From positions 1 through 10,011 of the forward strand of contig JAJAYY010000141.1 in assembly GCA_026785965.1 (NCBI GenBank): a stretch of DNA of 10,011 nucleotides, read 5' to 3'. Position numbers and translations under genes: made by a program. The notes under the pieces were generated by a model that saw nothing but the letters and a program-made list of their open reading frames with translations, was not told where the DNA came from and ran no database searches. Positions 1 through 6,757 of this stretch are shown here, one piece after another; positions within the stretch are counted from its first letter, which is position 1, and each line of letters starts with the position of its first letter. This DNA comes from Sphingomonas bacterium (GTDB lineage Bacteria > Pseudomonadota > Alphaproteobacteria > Sphingomonadales > Sphingomonadaceae).

Positions 1-1340
1 CTCTGCTCGAGGCCGACGTTGCACTGCCCGTGGCGCGCGAGTTCGTCGACCGCGCGACCGAGCAGGCGGTCGGTCAGGACGTCATCCGCTCGATCACCCC
101 GGGGCAGATGGTGGTCAAGATCGTCCACGATGCGCTGGTCGAGATGCTCGGTGCGGACACCGCCGAGCTTCACCTTGATGTCAATCCGCCGGCGGTGATC
201 ATGATGGTCGGGCTCCAGGGCTCGGGCAAGACCACCACCACCGCCAAGCTCGCCAAGCGGCTTTCGACCCGCGAGCGCAAGAAGGTGCTGATGGCGTCGC
301 TCGACGTCGCCCGCCCGGCGGCGCAGGAACAGCTCGCGGTGCTCGGGCGCCAGGCGAGCGTCGACACGCTGCCGATCGTTGCCGGCCAGACCCCGGTCCA
401 GATCGCCGAGCGCGCGCTCCAGTCGGCGAAACTGCAGGGCTATGACGTGCTGATCCTCGATACCGCCGGGCGGCTCCACGTCGACGAGGCGCTGATGGCC
501 GAAATGAAGGCGGTGGCCGTCGCCTCGCGCCCGGTCGAGACGTTGCTCGTGGTCGACAGCCTGACCGGCCAGGACGCGGTCAATGTCGCCACCGGCTTTG
601 GCGGCGAAGTCGACTTGTCGGGCGTGATTTTGACCCGGATGGACGGCGACGCGCGCGGTGGCGCCGCGCTCAGCATGCGCGCGGTGACCGGCAAGCCGAT
701 CAAGTTCGCCGGGACGGGCGAGGGCCTCGACGCATTGGAAGCGTTCCACCCGAGCCGCGTCGCGGGCCGGCTCCTTGGCATGGGCGACGTCATCAGCCTG
801 GTCGAGCGCGCCGCCGAAAGCGTCCAGATCGAAGATGCCGAAAAGCTCGCCGCCAAGCTCGCCAAGGGCAAGTTCGACCTCGACGATTTGCGCATGCAGA
901 TCGCGCAGATGCAGCGCATGGGCGGGCTCGGCGCGCTGGCCGGGATGATGCCCGGGATGAAGGGCCTCGCCAAGGGCCCGGTCGATGACAAGGCTCTCGT
1001 CCGGCTCGAAGCGATGATGTCGTCGATGACCGCCAAGGAGCGGCTGCGCCCCGAGCTGATCAACGCCAAGCGCAAGATCCGCGTCGCCAAGGGCAGCGGG
1101 ACCACCGTCCAGGAGGTCAACAAATTGCTCAAGATGCACCAGGAAATGGCCAATGCGATGAAGCGGCTCAAGAAAATGGGCGGGTTCGGCAAATTGGCGG
1201 CGATGATGGGCAAGGGCGGGCTCGAAGGCGCGCTTGGCGGGATGATGCCCGGCGCCGGTGGGGCCGGGGGCGCGCTCCCCGGGCTCGGCGGGGGCGGCTT
1301 CAACCTTCCCCCGGGGTTTGACAAATTTTCTAAGAAATAA
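1..1340 (+). CDS. ffh: Signal recognition particle protein Ffh (SRP54), 5' end cut off by window edge
   Basis: SRP GTPase that binds signal sequences and 4.5S RNA and, with FtsY, delivers nascent membrane proteins to the translocon. The frame is open to the left edge: bases 3-29 encode LLEADVALP, a conserved N-domain stretch, so the GTG at 30 is an internal Val codon and roughly 40 N-terminal residues lie outside. Counting from that codon: P-loop GLQGSGKTTT at 61-70, DTAGR at 144-148, TRMDGDARGG at 202-211, and GTGE at 228-231 complete the G domain. The M domain begins near 283, with methionine-rich segments and the RNA-binding helix region GSGTTVQEVNKLLK at 355-368. The C-terminus (about 398-436) is an unusually Gly-rich tail ending KFSKK. 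It is followed by rpsP 35 bases later. Identity is certain; only completeness is lacking. Confidence 0.98.
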   Translation, partial: LLEADVALPVAREFVDRATEQAVGQDVIRSITPGQMVVKIVHDALVEMLGADTAELHLDVNPPAVIMMVGLQGSGKTTTTAKLAKRLSTRERKKVLMASLDVARPAAQEQLAVLGRQASVDTLPIVAGQTPVQIAERALQSAKLQGYDVLILDTAGRLHVDEALMAEMKAVAVASRPVETLLVVDSLTGQDAVNVATGFGGEVDLSGVILTRMDGDARGGAALSMRAVTGKPIKFAGTGEGLDALEAFHPSRVAGRLLGMGDVISLVERAAESVQIEDAEKLAAKLAKGKFDLDDLRMQIAQMQRMGGLGALAGMMPGMKGLAKGPVDDKALVRLEAMMSSMTAKERLRPELINAKRKIRVAKGSGTTVQEVNKLLKMHQEMANAMKRLKKMGGFGKLAAMMGKGGLEGALGGMMPGAGGAGGALPGLGGGGFNLPPGFDKFSKK

Positions 1341-1348
1341 GTTGTAAC
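1318..1348 (+). promoter_or_regulatory. Possible rpsP promoter inside the 3' end of ffh
   Basis: A perfect TTGACA -35 hexamer lies at 1318-1323, within the last codons of ffh, in an abruptly AT-rich stretch. The best -10 candidate is TGTAAC (1343-1348, four of six matches) at a long 19-base spacing. A ribosomal-protein promoter overlapping the end of ffh is plausible, but the weak spacing and -10 make this a suggestion only. rpsP may simply be read through from ffh. Confidence 0.3.
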
Positions 1349-1363
1349 ATTCAGTTCTAATTG

Positions 1364-1368
1364 AAGGA
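1364..1368 (+). promoter_or_regulatory. Shine-Dalgarno site that fixes the rpsP start
   Basis: AAGGA sits 7 bases before the ATG at 1376. It overlaps the region of an in-frame TTG at 1361, so that upstream codon cannot be the start; the ATG gives the family-typical N-terminus [11 protein letters not shown]. Confidence 0.85.
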
Positions 1369-1375
1369 AATCAAG

Positions 1376-2086
1376 ATGGCTATTGCAATTCGACTGGCCC
1401 GTGGCGGCTCCAAGAAGCGCCCTTATTACCGCATCGTCGTGGCCGACAGCCGCGCCCCGCGCGACGGCCGCTTCATCGAGAAGGTCGGCACCTATAACCC
1501 GCTCCTCGCCAAGGACAGTCCCGAGCGGGTCAAGCTGCTCGGTGAGCGCATCTCGCATTGGTTGTCGGTCGGCGCCCAGCCGTCGGACCGCGTCGCGCGT
1601 TTCCTCGACGCCGCCGGGATCCGCGAGCGCACCGCGCGCAACAACCCCGAAAAAGCGGTCCCCGGCGAGAAAGCCAAGGAGCGCACCGAGGAGCGCGTGA
1701 CCAAGGCCGCCGCAGCCGAGGAAGCCGCTGCTGCCGCCGCCGCTGCCCCGGCGGTCGAAGAGCCGGTCGCTGAAGCCGTGACCGAAGCCCCCGCGGCGGA
1801 CGCAGTGGTAGCTGAAGACGCCGTCGCCGAAGCCCCTGTGGCCGAAGAAGCGCCTGCCGAGGAAGCGCCTGCCGAGGAAGCGCCTGCCGCCGATGAAGCG
1901 CCGGTTGCTGAAGAAGTCGCCGACGAAGCCCCGGTTGCCGAAGTCGCTGACGCAGCCCCGGCCGCTGAAGCCGTCAACGAAGCGACCCCCAATAGCGACG
2001 CCGGCGACGACGCTGCTGCCCCGACCGGCGAAAGCGCTCAGGCCCCGGCCGAAGGCGAAGCCACCGACGAAGCCGCCAAGGCCTGA
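1376..2086 (+). CDS. rpsP: 30S ribosomal protein S16 with long acidic Ala/Glu/Pro tail
   Basis: Structural protein of the small ribosomal subunit needed for 30S assembly. Residues 1-80 are a canonical S16 core: [34 protein letters not shown] and VGTYNPL are family signatures. A basic linker follows (about 86-110, rich in Arg, Lys and Glu). Then comes a low-complexity acidic tail (about 111-236) made almost only of Ala, Glu, Pro, Val and Asp, with repeated EAPAE and EAPVAE units. At 236 residues it is nearly three times the E. coli protein (82). Long C-terminal extensions on S16 are known in alphaproteobacteria, and this is an extended case. Start chosen from the Shine-Dalgarno at 1364. It lies between ffh and rimM, the latter only 5 bases downstream, so it is probably cotranscribed with rimM. 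The tail is probably surface-exposed and disordered; its role is unknown. Confidence 0.97.
   Translation: MAIAIRLARGGSKKRPYYRIVVADSRAPRDGRFIEKVGTYNPLLAKDSPERVKLLGERISHWLSVGAQPSDRVARFLDAAGIRERTARNNPEKAVPGEKAKERTEERVTKAAAAEEAAAAAAAAPAVEEPVAEAVTEAPAADAVVAEDAVAEAPVAEEAPAEEAPAEEAPAADEAPVAEEVADEAPVAEVADAAPAAEAVNEATPNSDAGDDAAAPTGESAQAPAEGEATDEAAKA
1847..1890 (+). repeat. 15-base tandem repeat, about 3 copies, in the rpsP tail
   Basis: The unit GAAGCGCCTGCCGAG repeats at 1847-1861 and 1862-1876, with a third copy from 1877 that matches through 1889 or 1890. It is in frame and encodes successive EAPAE pentapeptides. Copy-number change would lengthen or shorten the S16 tail without a frameshift. Confidence 0.85.
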
Positions 2087-2091
2087 ATCGA

Positions 2092-2595
2092 ATGACGCTT
2101 CCGGCGACCGTTGGCCACAAACGTATCGCGCTGGCCGCGGTCGCCGGGGCGCATGGCATCAAGGGCGAGGTGCGATTGAAGCTGTTCGCCGACAGCCTCG
2201 CCAGCCTGCGCGCCCACGACCGGCTCTACGTCGGCGGCGAAATTCGTGCGGTGAGCGACCTGCGCGACGCCGGCAAGACCGCCATCGCGCGGCTTGATGG
2301 GGTCAATGATCGCACCGCCGCCGAGGCGCTTCGCGGCCAGCTCGTCGAGGTCGACCGCGCCGCGCTCCCGCCGCTCGAGGAAGGCGAATATTATCACGCC
2401 GACCTCGTCGGACTGCCGTGCGTCGACGCCAGCAGTGCGCCGGTCGGGACGGTCGCGGGGATCGAAAATTTCGGCGCTGGCGATTTGCTCGAAATCCTGT
2501 TTCCCGACGGCAAGCGCTCGTTGATCCCGTTCCGCGACCCGATCGCGGTGCTCGGCGAGGACCGGGTAATAATCGACCGCGAATTCCTCGCCTGA
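2092..2595 (+). CDS. rimM: Ribosome maturation factor RimM
   Basis: Assembly factor that binds S19 on the 30S subunit and is needed for efficient 16S rRNA processing. The 167-residue protein has the usual two halves. The RimM N-terminal beta-barrel contains AHGIKGEVR at 20-28, and the C-terminal PRC-barrel begins at EGEYYHADLVG (97-107), continues with NFGAGDLLEI (126-135) and contains the conserved LIPF (144-147). Length is normal for the family. The ATG is 5 bases after the rpsP stop, with AAGG at 2078-2081 as a weak ribosome site, consistent with an rpsP-rimM operon. The usual trmD-rplS continuation is missing: the stop at 2593-2595 is followed after 11 bases by the end of an opposing gene, with no room for a classical terminator. 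Confidence 0.97.
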   Translation: MTLPATVGHKRIALAAVAGAHGIKGEVRLKLFADSLASLRAHDRLYVGGEIRAVSDLRDAGKTAIARLDGVNDRTAAEALRGQLVEVDRAALPPLEEGEYYHADLVGLPCVDASSAPVGTVAGIENFGAGDLLEILFPDGKRSLIPFRDPIAVLGEDRVIIDREFLA

Positions 2596-2606
2596 CCGCA
2601 AAACCG

Positions 2607-3548
2607 TTAACGCGTGGGCTCGACTGGCTCCCGCATCATCGGCCGGTCCTTGGCCAGATCGTTGCGGATCGTCGTCGCCGCGACCCCGCCTTCGCCCATC
2701 GCGTGGCTGATCTGGTCGAGTCCGTGGACCACGTCGCCCGCGGCATAAAGTCCCTCGACGCTGGTCCGCTGATGGAAATCGGTGCCGATGCACTGATCTT
2801 CGCTCAACCGTGCCCCGACCATCTCGGCCAGCAGGGTGTGGGTGTCCGATCCGAGCGCCGGATAAAGGCTGGCGAATTCGAGCGTCTCGCCGCCAACCCG
2901 TATTGCGATGCATTTCTCGCCCGGCTCGATCGCTGCGATCGGCCCGTCGATCAGGGTCACGCCAGCCTCGCCGAGCGCGGCGCGTTGCGCGTCGTCAATC
3001 GCGTGCCGCCCGTCTGGCGCGACCAGCGTCAGCTCGGCGGTGTAACTGCGCAGGAACAGCGCCTCATTGGCGCCGCCATCGCCGGTGCCGATCACGGCGA
3101 CCTTCTTGTCGGTGACTTCATAACCGTCGCAGATCGGGCAGTAACGGATCAGTCCGCGCGCCATCGCATCGTCGTGGATTGCGGGGTCCATCGGCGGGCG
3201 ACGATTGGTCACCCCGGTGGCGAGCAACACGGTCTTTGCAGCGACCGGTCCCGATCCCCATTCGGCGACGAACCGCCCCGACTCCGCGTCGCGCTCAAGC
3301 CGGGTCACCTGGCCAGTTTCAATCCGCGTGCCATAGAGTTGTGCCTGTTCCTTCATCCGATCGAGCAGCTCCTGGCCGTTAATCCCGCCAGGAAAACCAG
3401 CATGATTATGGCTTTCGGGAATCCACGCCGCGCGGCTCTTGCCGCCGTCGACGACCATGATCGCGAGGTGGAAGCGCGACAGGTAAATCGCCGCGGTCAG
3501 CCCGGCCGGGCCGCCGCCGATGATCAGGCAATCGAGGGTGTCGTCCAT
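2607..3548 (-). CDS. Thioredoxin-reductase-like NAD(P)/FAD-dependent oxidoreductase
   Basis: Soluble flavoprotein of the thioredoxin reductase fold, 313 residues. FAD site GGGPAG at 11-16 after strand DCLIIG; redox-type motif CPICDG at 137-142 (Cys137 and Cys140) in the position of CATCDG in TrxB; NADPH Rossmann motif GTGDGG at 154-159; C-terminal FAD motif GLYAAGDV at 266-273. The two Cys make dithiol-disulfide chemistry possible, but Pro-Ile between them and the overall sequence suggest a paralogue rather than housekeeping TrxB. The physiological partner is unknown. It starts 6 bases after the stop of the Kef-type antiporter, has no strong ribosome site of its own, and is probably translationally coupled. 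A redox or nucleotide-linked partner of the antiporter is an inference. The start ATG gives a compact N-terminus ending directly at the FAD strand. Confidence 0.88.
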   Translation of the reverse strand: MDDTLDCLIIGGGPAGLTAAIYLSRFHLAIMVVDGGKSRAAWIPESHNHAGFPGGINGQELLDRMKEQAQLYGTRIETGQVTRLERDAESGRFVAEWGSGPVAAKTVLLATGVTNRRPPMDPAIHDDAMARGLIRYCPICDGYEVTDKKVAVIGTGDGGANEALFLRSYTAELTLVAPDGRHAIDDAQRAALGEAGVTLIDGPIAAIEPGEKCIAIRVGGETLEFASLYPALGSDTHTLLAEMVGARLSEDQCIGTDFHQRTSVEGLYAAGDVVHGLDQISHAMGEGGVAATTIRNDLAKDRPMMREPVEPTR

Positions 3549-3554
3549 TCGCGC

Positions 3555-5351
3555 TCAAGCGTCCGGGCCGACATATGTTCCCGCCGCCGATGGTCCCGGC
3601 GCCGAATCGCGGGCCCGGCGGTGCCCCAGGCGCGGCTCGCTCGTCAGCTCGCCGGCGGCCATGATTTCGGCGCGCAACTGGCTGCGCTTTTTGTGGATTG
3701 AGGCGATCACCGGCCCCATCGCCAGCCCGATGTCGACCAGCACTGCCTCGCTCAACTGGAGCGACGCCTCGAGCGCTTCGGGGACCGCGTCGGTCACTCC
3801 AGCGCGGTACAGCGTCGCGGCATGCTCGGTATCGCGCGCGCGGGCGATGATCGGCAGATCGGGATGGTCGCCGCGCAGCCGCTTGGCGAGCCGCGCGGTG
3901 AGCACCGGATCGTCCATCGTCAGCACCACTGCGGCGGCCTTGCCAAGGTCGAGATGGTGGGCGAATTCGCGCCGCGCGACATCGCCGTAGATCACCGAAT
4001 ATCCCGCCTTGCGGGCCTCGATGAAACCGTCGATGTCGCTGTCGACCGCAAGGTAGGGGCGGCCATGCTCCTCGAGCATGTCGGCGACCATTTGCCCGAC
4101 CCGCCCGAAACCGAAGATCATCGTCCGCCCGGCGATGCTTGGCGGCAATTCGTCGGCAATATGACGGTCGACCCGCCGCGCCGCGCTCCGCCCGAGGGTC
4201 GCGAGCAACGGGGTGATGGTGAGCCCGATCGCGGTCGCCGCCGACCAGAAAGCGACGCTGTCAGCGCCCAATATCCCCGCCACACCCGCCGCGCCGAGCA
4301 CGATCAGCGTGGTTTCCGACGGGCTCGCCATCAGCAGTCCGGTCTCGGCCGCGACTGCGACGCGCGCCCCGGCCATGCGCAGCAGCAGGCCGGTGACCAA
4401 TGTCTTGACCACAATTACCCCGGCGAGCGCGCCGAGCAAAGCGGGCCATTCGGCATATAGCGCACCCAGGTCGATCCGCATTCCGACGGTGATCAGGAAC
4501 ACGCCCAATGCGAGCCCCTTGAACGGCGCGGTGACGACTTCGACTTCTTGGCGATAATCGGTTTCGGCGATGACCAGCCCGGCGACCAGCGCGCCGAGGA
4601 TCGGCGACAGCCCGACCGCCGCGGTGACCGTCGCGGCGAGGATCACCACCAGCAACGAAATGGCGAGGAACAGCTCGGGCTTCTTGGCCCGGGCCGCCTG
4701 CGCGAACAGGCTCGGCAGCGCGAACCGCCCGATCAACAGGATCGCGCCGATCACCAGCGTGCCCTCGATCGCGACCTTGGCGAGGCTGCCCGTCGCTCCC
4801 CCACCCGCCGCACCGATGAGCAGCAGCATCGGCACCAGCGCGAGGTCCTCGAACAGCAACATCGCCAGCGCGGCACGCCCGACCGGGCTGTGGGTGCCCG
4901 AAATCGGCAGCACCAGCGCGGTCGACGACATCGCCAGCGCCAGCGCCAGCCACACCGCGCCTTGCGGTAACCAACCGGCCGCGATCAGCCCGGCAGCCAG
5001 GATTGCTGCGGTCAATAACATCTCGGCCGCGCCGATCCCGAACACCATCTTGCGCATCGCGATCAGGCGGCGAAAGCTCAATTCGAGCCCGATCGAGAAC
5101 AATAGTAAGACGATGCCGAGCTCGGCGAACGGCTCGATCGACTGCGGATCGGTGATGCTGAACGCCTGGAGCCACGGGTAAAGCGGGACCAGCGCGCCAA
5201 GCCCGAACGGCCCGGCGATGATTCCGACGACGATGAACCCGATCACCGGGTTGATCCGCAGCCGCGCGAACGCTGGAATGACGATCCCCGCGGCGCCGAG
5301 GATGGTCAGCGCGTCGCTCAGGGCAGGGGTGATGGTGATGCCGCCGGCCAT
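3555..5351 (-). CDS. KefB/KefC-type CPA2 cation:proton antiporter with NAD-binding TrkA-N domain
   Basis: Inner-membrane monovalent-cation:H+ exchanger, 598 residues, close to E. coli KefB/KefC (about 600-620). Residues 1-388 are the transport domain with many hydrophobic helices: ELGIVLLLFSIGLEL (77-91), the ion-site segment LLFEDLALVP (165-174), the regulatory-loop region EVVTAPFKGLALG (271-283), and SPSETTLIVLG (343-353). A TrkA-N/RCK Rossmann domain follows: MIFGFGRVGQ (411-420) with acidic Asp437 for ribose binding and GDVAR (456-460). The tail (about 550-598) is basic, then flexible. I chose ATG 5351, preceded by AGCGGGG, which puts the first helix at about 11-28; a GTG at 5465 would add 38 non-hydrophobic residues. 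First gene of an operon with the flavoprotein downstream. Substrate (K+ or Na+) cannot be read from sequence. Glutathione gating is unproven because the loop differs from KefC. Confidence 0.9.
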   Translation of the reverse strand: MAGGITITPALSDALTILGAAGIVIPAFARLRINPVIGFIVVGIIAGPFGLGALVPLYPWLQAFSITDPQSIEPFAELGIVLLLFSIGLELSFRRLIAMRKMVFGIGAAEMLLTAAILAAGLIAAGWLPQGAVWLALALAMSSTALVLPISGTHSPVGRAALAMLLFEDLALVPMLLLIGAAGGGATGSLAKVAIEGTLVIGAILLIGRFALPSLFAQAARAKKPELFLAISLLVVILAATVTAAVGLSPILGALVAGLVIAETDYRQEVEVVTAPFKGLALGVFLITVGMRIDLGALYAEWPALLGALAGVIVVKTLVTGLLLRMAGARVAVAAETGLLMASPSETTLIVLGAAGVAGILGADSVAFWSAATAIGLTITPLLATLGRSAARRVDRHIADELPPSIAGRTMIFGFGRVGQMVADMLEEHGRPYLAVDSDIDGFIEARKAGYSVIYGDVARREFAHHLDLGKAAAVVLTMDDPVLTARLAKRLRGDHPDLPIIARARDTEHAATLYRAGVTDAVPEALEASLQLSEAVLVDIGLAMGPVIASIHKKRSQLRAEIMAAGELTSEPRLGHRRARDSAPGPSAAGTYVGPDA

Positions 5352-5557
5352 GGCCCCGCTAAAGCATGGCGCGCCGCCGCTGTCACCGTCGCTGGCCCGC
5401 TTCCAATGTAGGAAAATCTCTGTCAGCCTTGGCGCATGACTCGGTCCTCGCACTGCGGACGACACTCACCAGCCGGTGCGCGGCGCAAGACCCGCCAAAA
5501 TGGTCGCTGTGGCTACGACTCTTGCGACCTTTGTGACGTTAAGCAGCGGCGAACCTC
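5352..5557. promoter_or_regulatory. Divergent intergenic region between antiporter operon and FAD monooxygenase
   Basis: 206 bases that must carry both outward promoters. I see no convincing -35/-10 pair on either strand. An AT-rich patch near 5401-5420 contains TACATT on the - strand (plus 5405-5410) as a possible -10 for the antiporter, without a good -35. Before the + strand gene there is only a weak GGCGAA ribosome site near 5548-5553. No inverted repeat stands out as an operator. Confidence 0.35.
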
Positions 5558-6757
5558 ATGACCGACGTGCTGATCGTCGGCGGCGGACCCGCCGGAATGA
5601 TGGCTGGATTACTGTTCGCGCGCGCCGGGATTACGGTCCAAGTGCTCGAAAAGCATGCCGATTTCTTCCGCGATTTCCGCGGCGACACCGTCCACCCCTC
5701 GACCATGGAGATCCTCGACCAGCTCGGGATCCTCGGTCGCTTTCTGGCGCGGCCCCACGACCGATTGCACGAGGTCCGCGGGACCATTTTCGGCAAGGAA
5801 TATGTGCTTGGCGATCTTAGCCATTTGCGCACGCCGGCCCCGTTTATTGCGATGATGCCGCAATGGGAGTTCCTCGATTTCGTGCGTGACGAGGCCGCAA
5901 TTTATCCCGGTTTCGCTCTTGAAATGGACGCGCCAGTTGACTCCTTTCTTCAGGAAGAGGGCAGGGTAAGCGGCGTTCGACTTGCCGATGGGCGCGAGGT
6001 GCGGGCATCTTTAATCATCGCTGCCGACGGTCGCTCCTCGCTGGCCCGAACCATGCTGCCTGTCGAGGATCTTGGCGCGCCGATGGATGTCTTCTGGTTC
6101 CGCGTGCCAAAGCCTGCGGGCGCCGGTTTGACGCTTCGCGGGATTATCGCTCAGGGCACGCTGATGGCGCTGATCGATCGCGGCGATTATTGGCAATGCG
6201 CCTATATTTTCGCCAAGGGCATGGGCGAACAGCTCCTCGCCGGTGGCATCGCGGCGATGCGGTCGCGGATTGAGCGCGCCGCGCCGATCCTCGGGCCGCT
6301 AGATGTTGTGCTCACGAACATCGACCAGATGCACCTGTTGACGGTGAAGCTCGACCGGCTGACCTGCTGGCATCGGCCCGGCCTGCTCGCGATCGGCGAT
6401 GCCGCCCATGCGATGTCACCGATCGGCGGCATTGGCATCAACCTCGCGATCCAGGACGCGGTCGCGGCGGCGAACATCCTGGCCGCCCCACTTGCTCGCG
6501 GCGAGGAAGTCGACGCCTTGCTGAACCGCGTCCAGCAGCGGCGAATGCTCCCCACGCGGCTGATCCAAAGCGCGCAAAAAGCGGCGCAGGACCGGATCAT
6601 CGGGCGGGTTCTGGGGGGCGGTCCGCCATTGACTGTGCCATGGCCGGTGCGCCTGCTCGATCGCTTCCCGCTGTTGCGGCGGATCCCGGGGCGTTTGGTC
6701 GGGCTCGGCGTGCGCCGCGAGCGCGTCACCTCGCCCAACGCCTTCGCAGCGCGCTAG
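5558..6757 (+). CDS. FAD-dependent monooxygenase/oxidoreductase of the PHBH fold
   Basis: Group A flavoprotein family (p-hydroxybenzoate hydroxylase/UbiH-like), which uses NAD(P)H and O2 to hydroxylate aromatic or quinone-like substrates. The 399 residues carry FAD motif GGGPAG at 8-13 with Glu31 closing the ADP-binding fold, GDTVHP at 42-47, the DG motif IIAADGRS at 153-160, and the GD motif [18 protein letters not shown] from 276. Length is typical for single-domain members. Substrate is unknown: no catabolic or ubiquinone genes adjoin it. It stands alone, divergent from the antiporter operon and convergent with icd. Codon use is less GC-biased than in its neighbours (TTA at 6011, CTA at 6299, an AGG and several CTT and TCT codons), which could mean acquisition or weak selection. 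No transmembrane segment or signal peptide is evident. Confidence 0.9.
   Translation: MTDVLIVGGGPAGMMAGLLFARAGITVQVLEKHADFFRDFRGDTVHPSTMEILDQLGILGRFLARPHDRLHEVRGTIFGKEYVLGDLSHLRTPAPFIAMMPQWEFLDFVRDEAAIYPGFALEMDAPVDSFLQEEGRVSGVRLADGREVRASLIIAADGRSSLARTMLPVEDLGAPMDVFWFRVPKPAGAGLTLRGIIAQGTLMALIDRGDYWQCAYIFAKGMGEQLLAGGIAAMRSRIERAAPILGPLDVVLTNIDQMHLLTVKLDRLTCWHRPGLLAIGDAAHAMSPIGGIGINLAIQDAVAAANILAAPLARGEEVDALLNRVQQRRMLPTRLIQSAQKAAQDRIIGRVLGGGPPLTVPWPVRLLDRFPLLRRIPGRLVGLGVRRERVTSPNAFAAR

Noticed and set aside
30..32. GTG as a true ffh start
   Set aside because: Upstream in-frame codons from base 3 encode the conserved LLEADVALP of the Ffh N domain, so the gene is merely cut by the window edge.
1361..1363. 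TTG as an alternative start of rpsP
   Set aside because: It lies directly before and against the Shine-Dalgarno at 1364-1368, and would add MKEIK ahead of the canonical S16 N-terminus.
440..1558. 372-codon open frame on the - strand opposite ffh and rpsP
   Set aside because: It is an antisense shadow of ffh in high-GC DNA; the translation is low-complexity Ser/Pro/Ala with no recognisable domain.
1492..1992. 166-codon - strand Ala/Ser/Thr-rich open frame
   Set aside because: It is the complement of the repetitive rpsP tail; the repeats alone keep the frame open.
2418..3701. 427-codon open frame on the + strand
   Set aside because: Runs from inside rimM through the antisense of the flavoprotein; Arg-rich translation without motifs, whereas the opposing frame has a complete TrxB-fold signature set.
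4261..5175. 304-codon - strand frame in a different phase of the antiporter
   Set aside because: Arg/Asp/Gly-rich translation typical of a shifted frame; the overlapping frame encodes clear CPA2 helices.
5352..5465. GTG at 5465 as the antiporter start
   Set aside because: The extra 38 residues are polar, unlike any family N-terminus, and lie in the divergent intergenic region.
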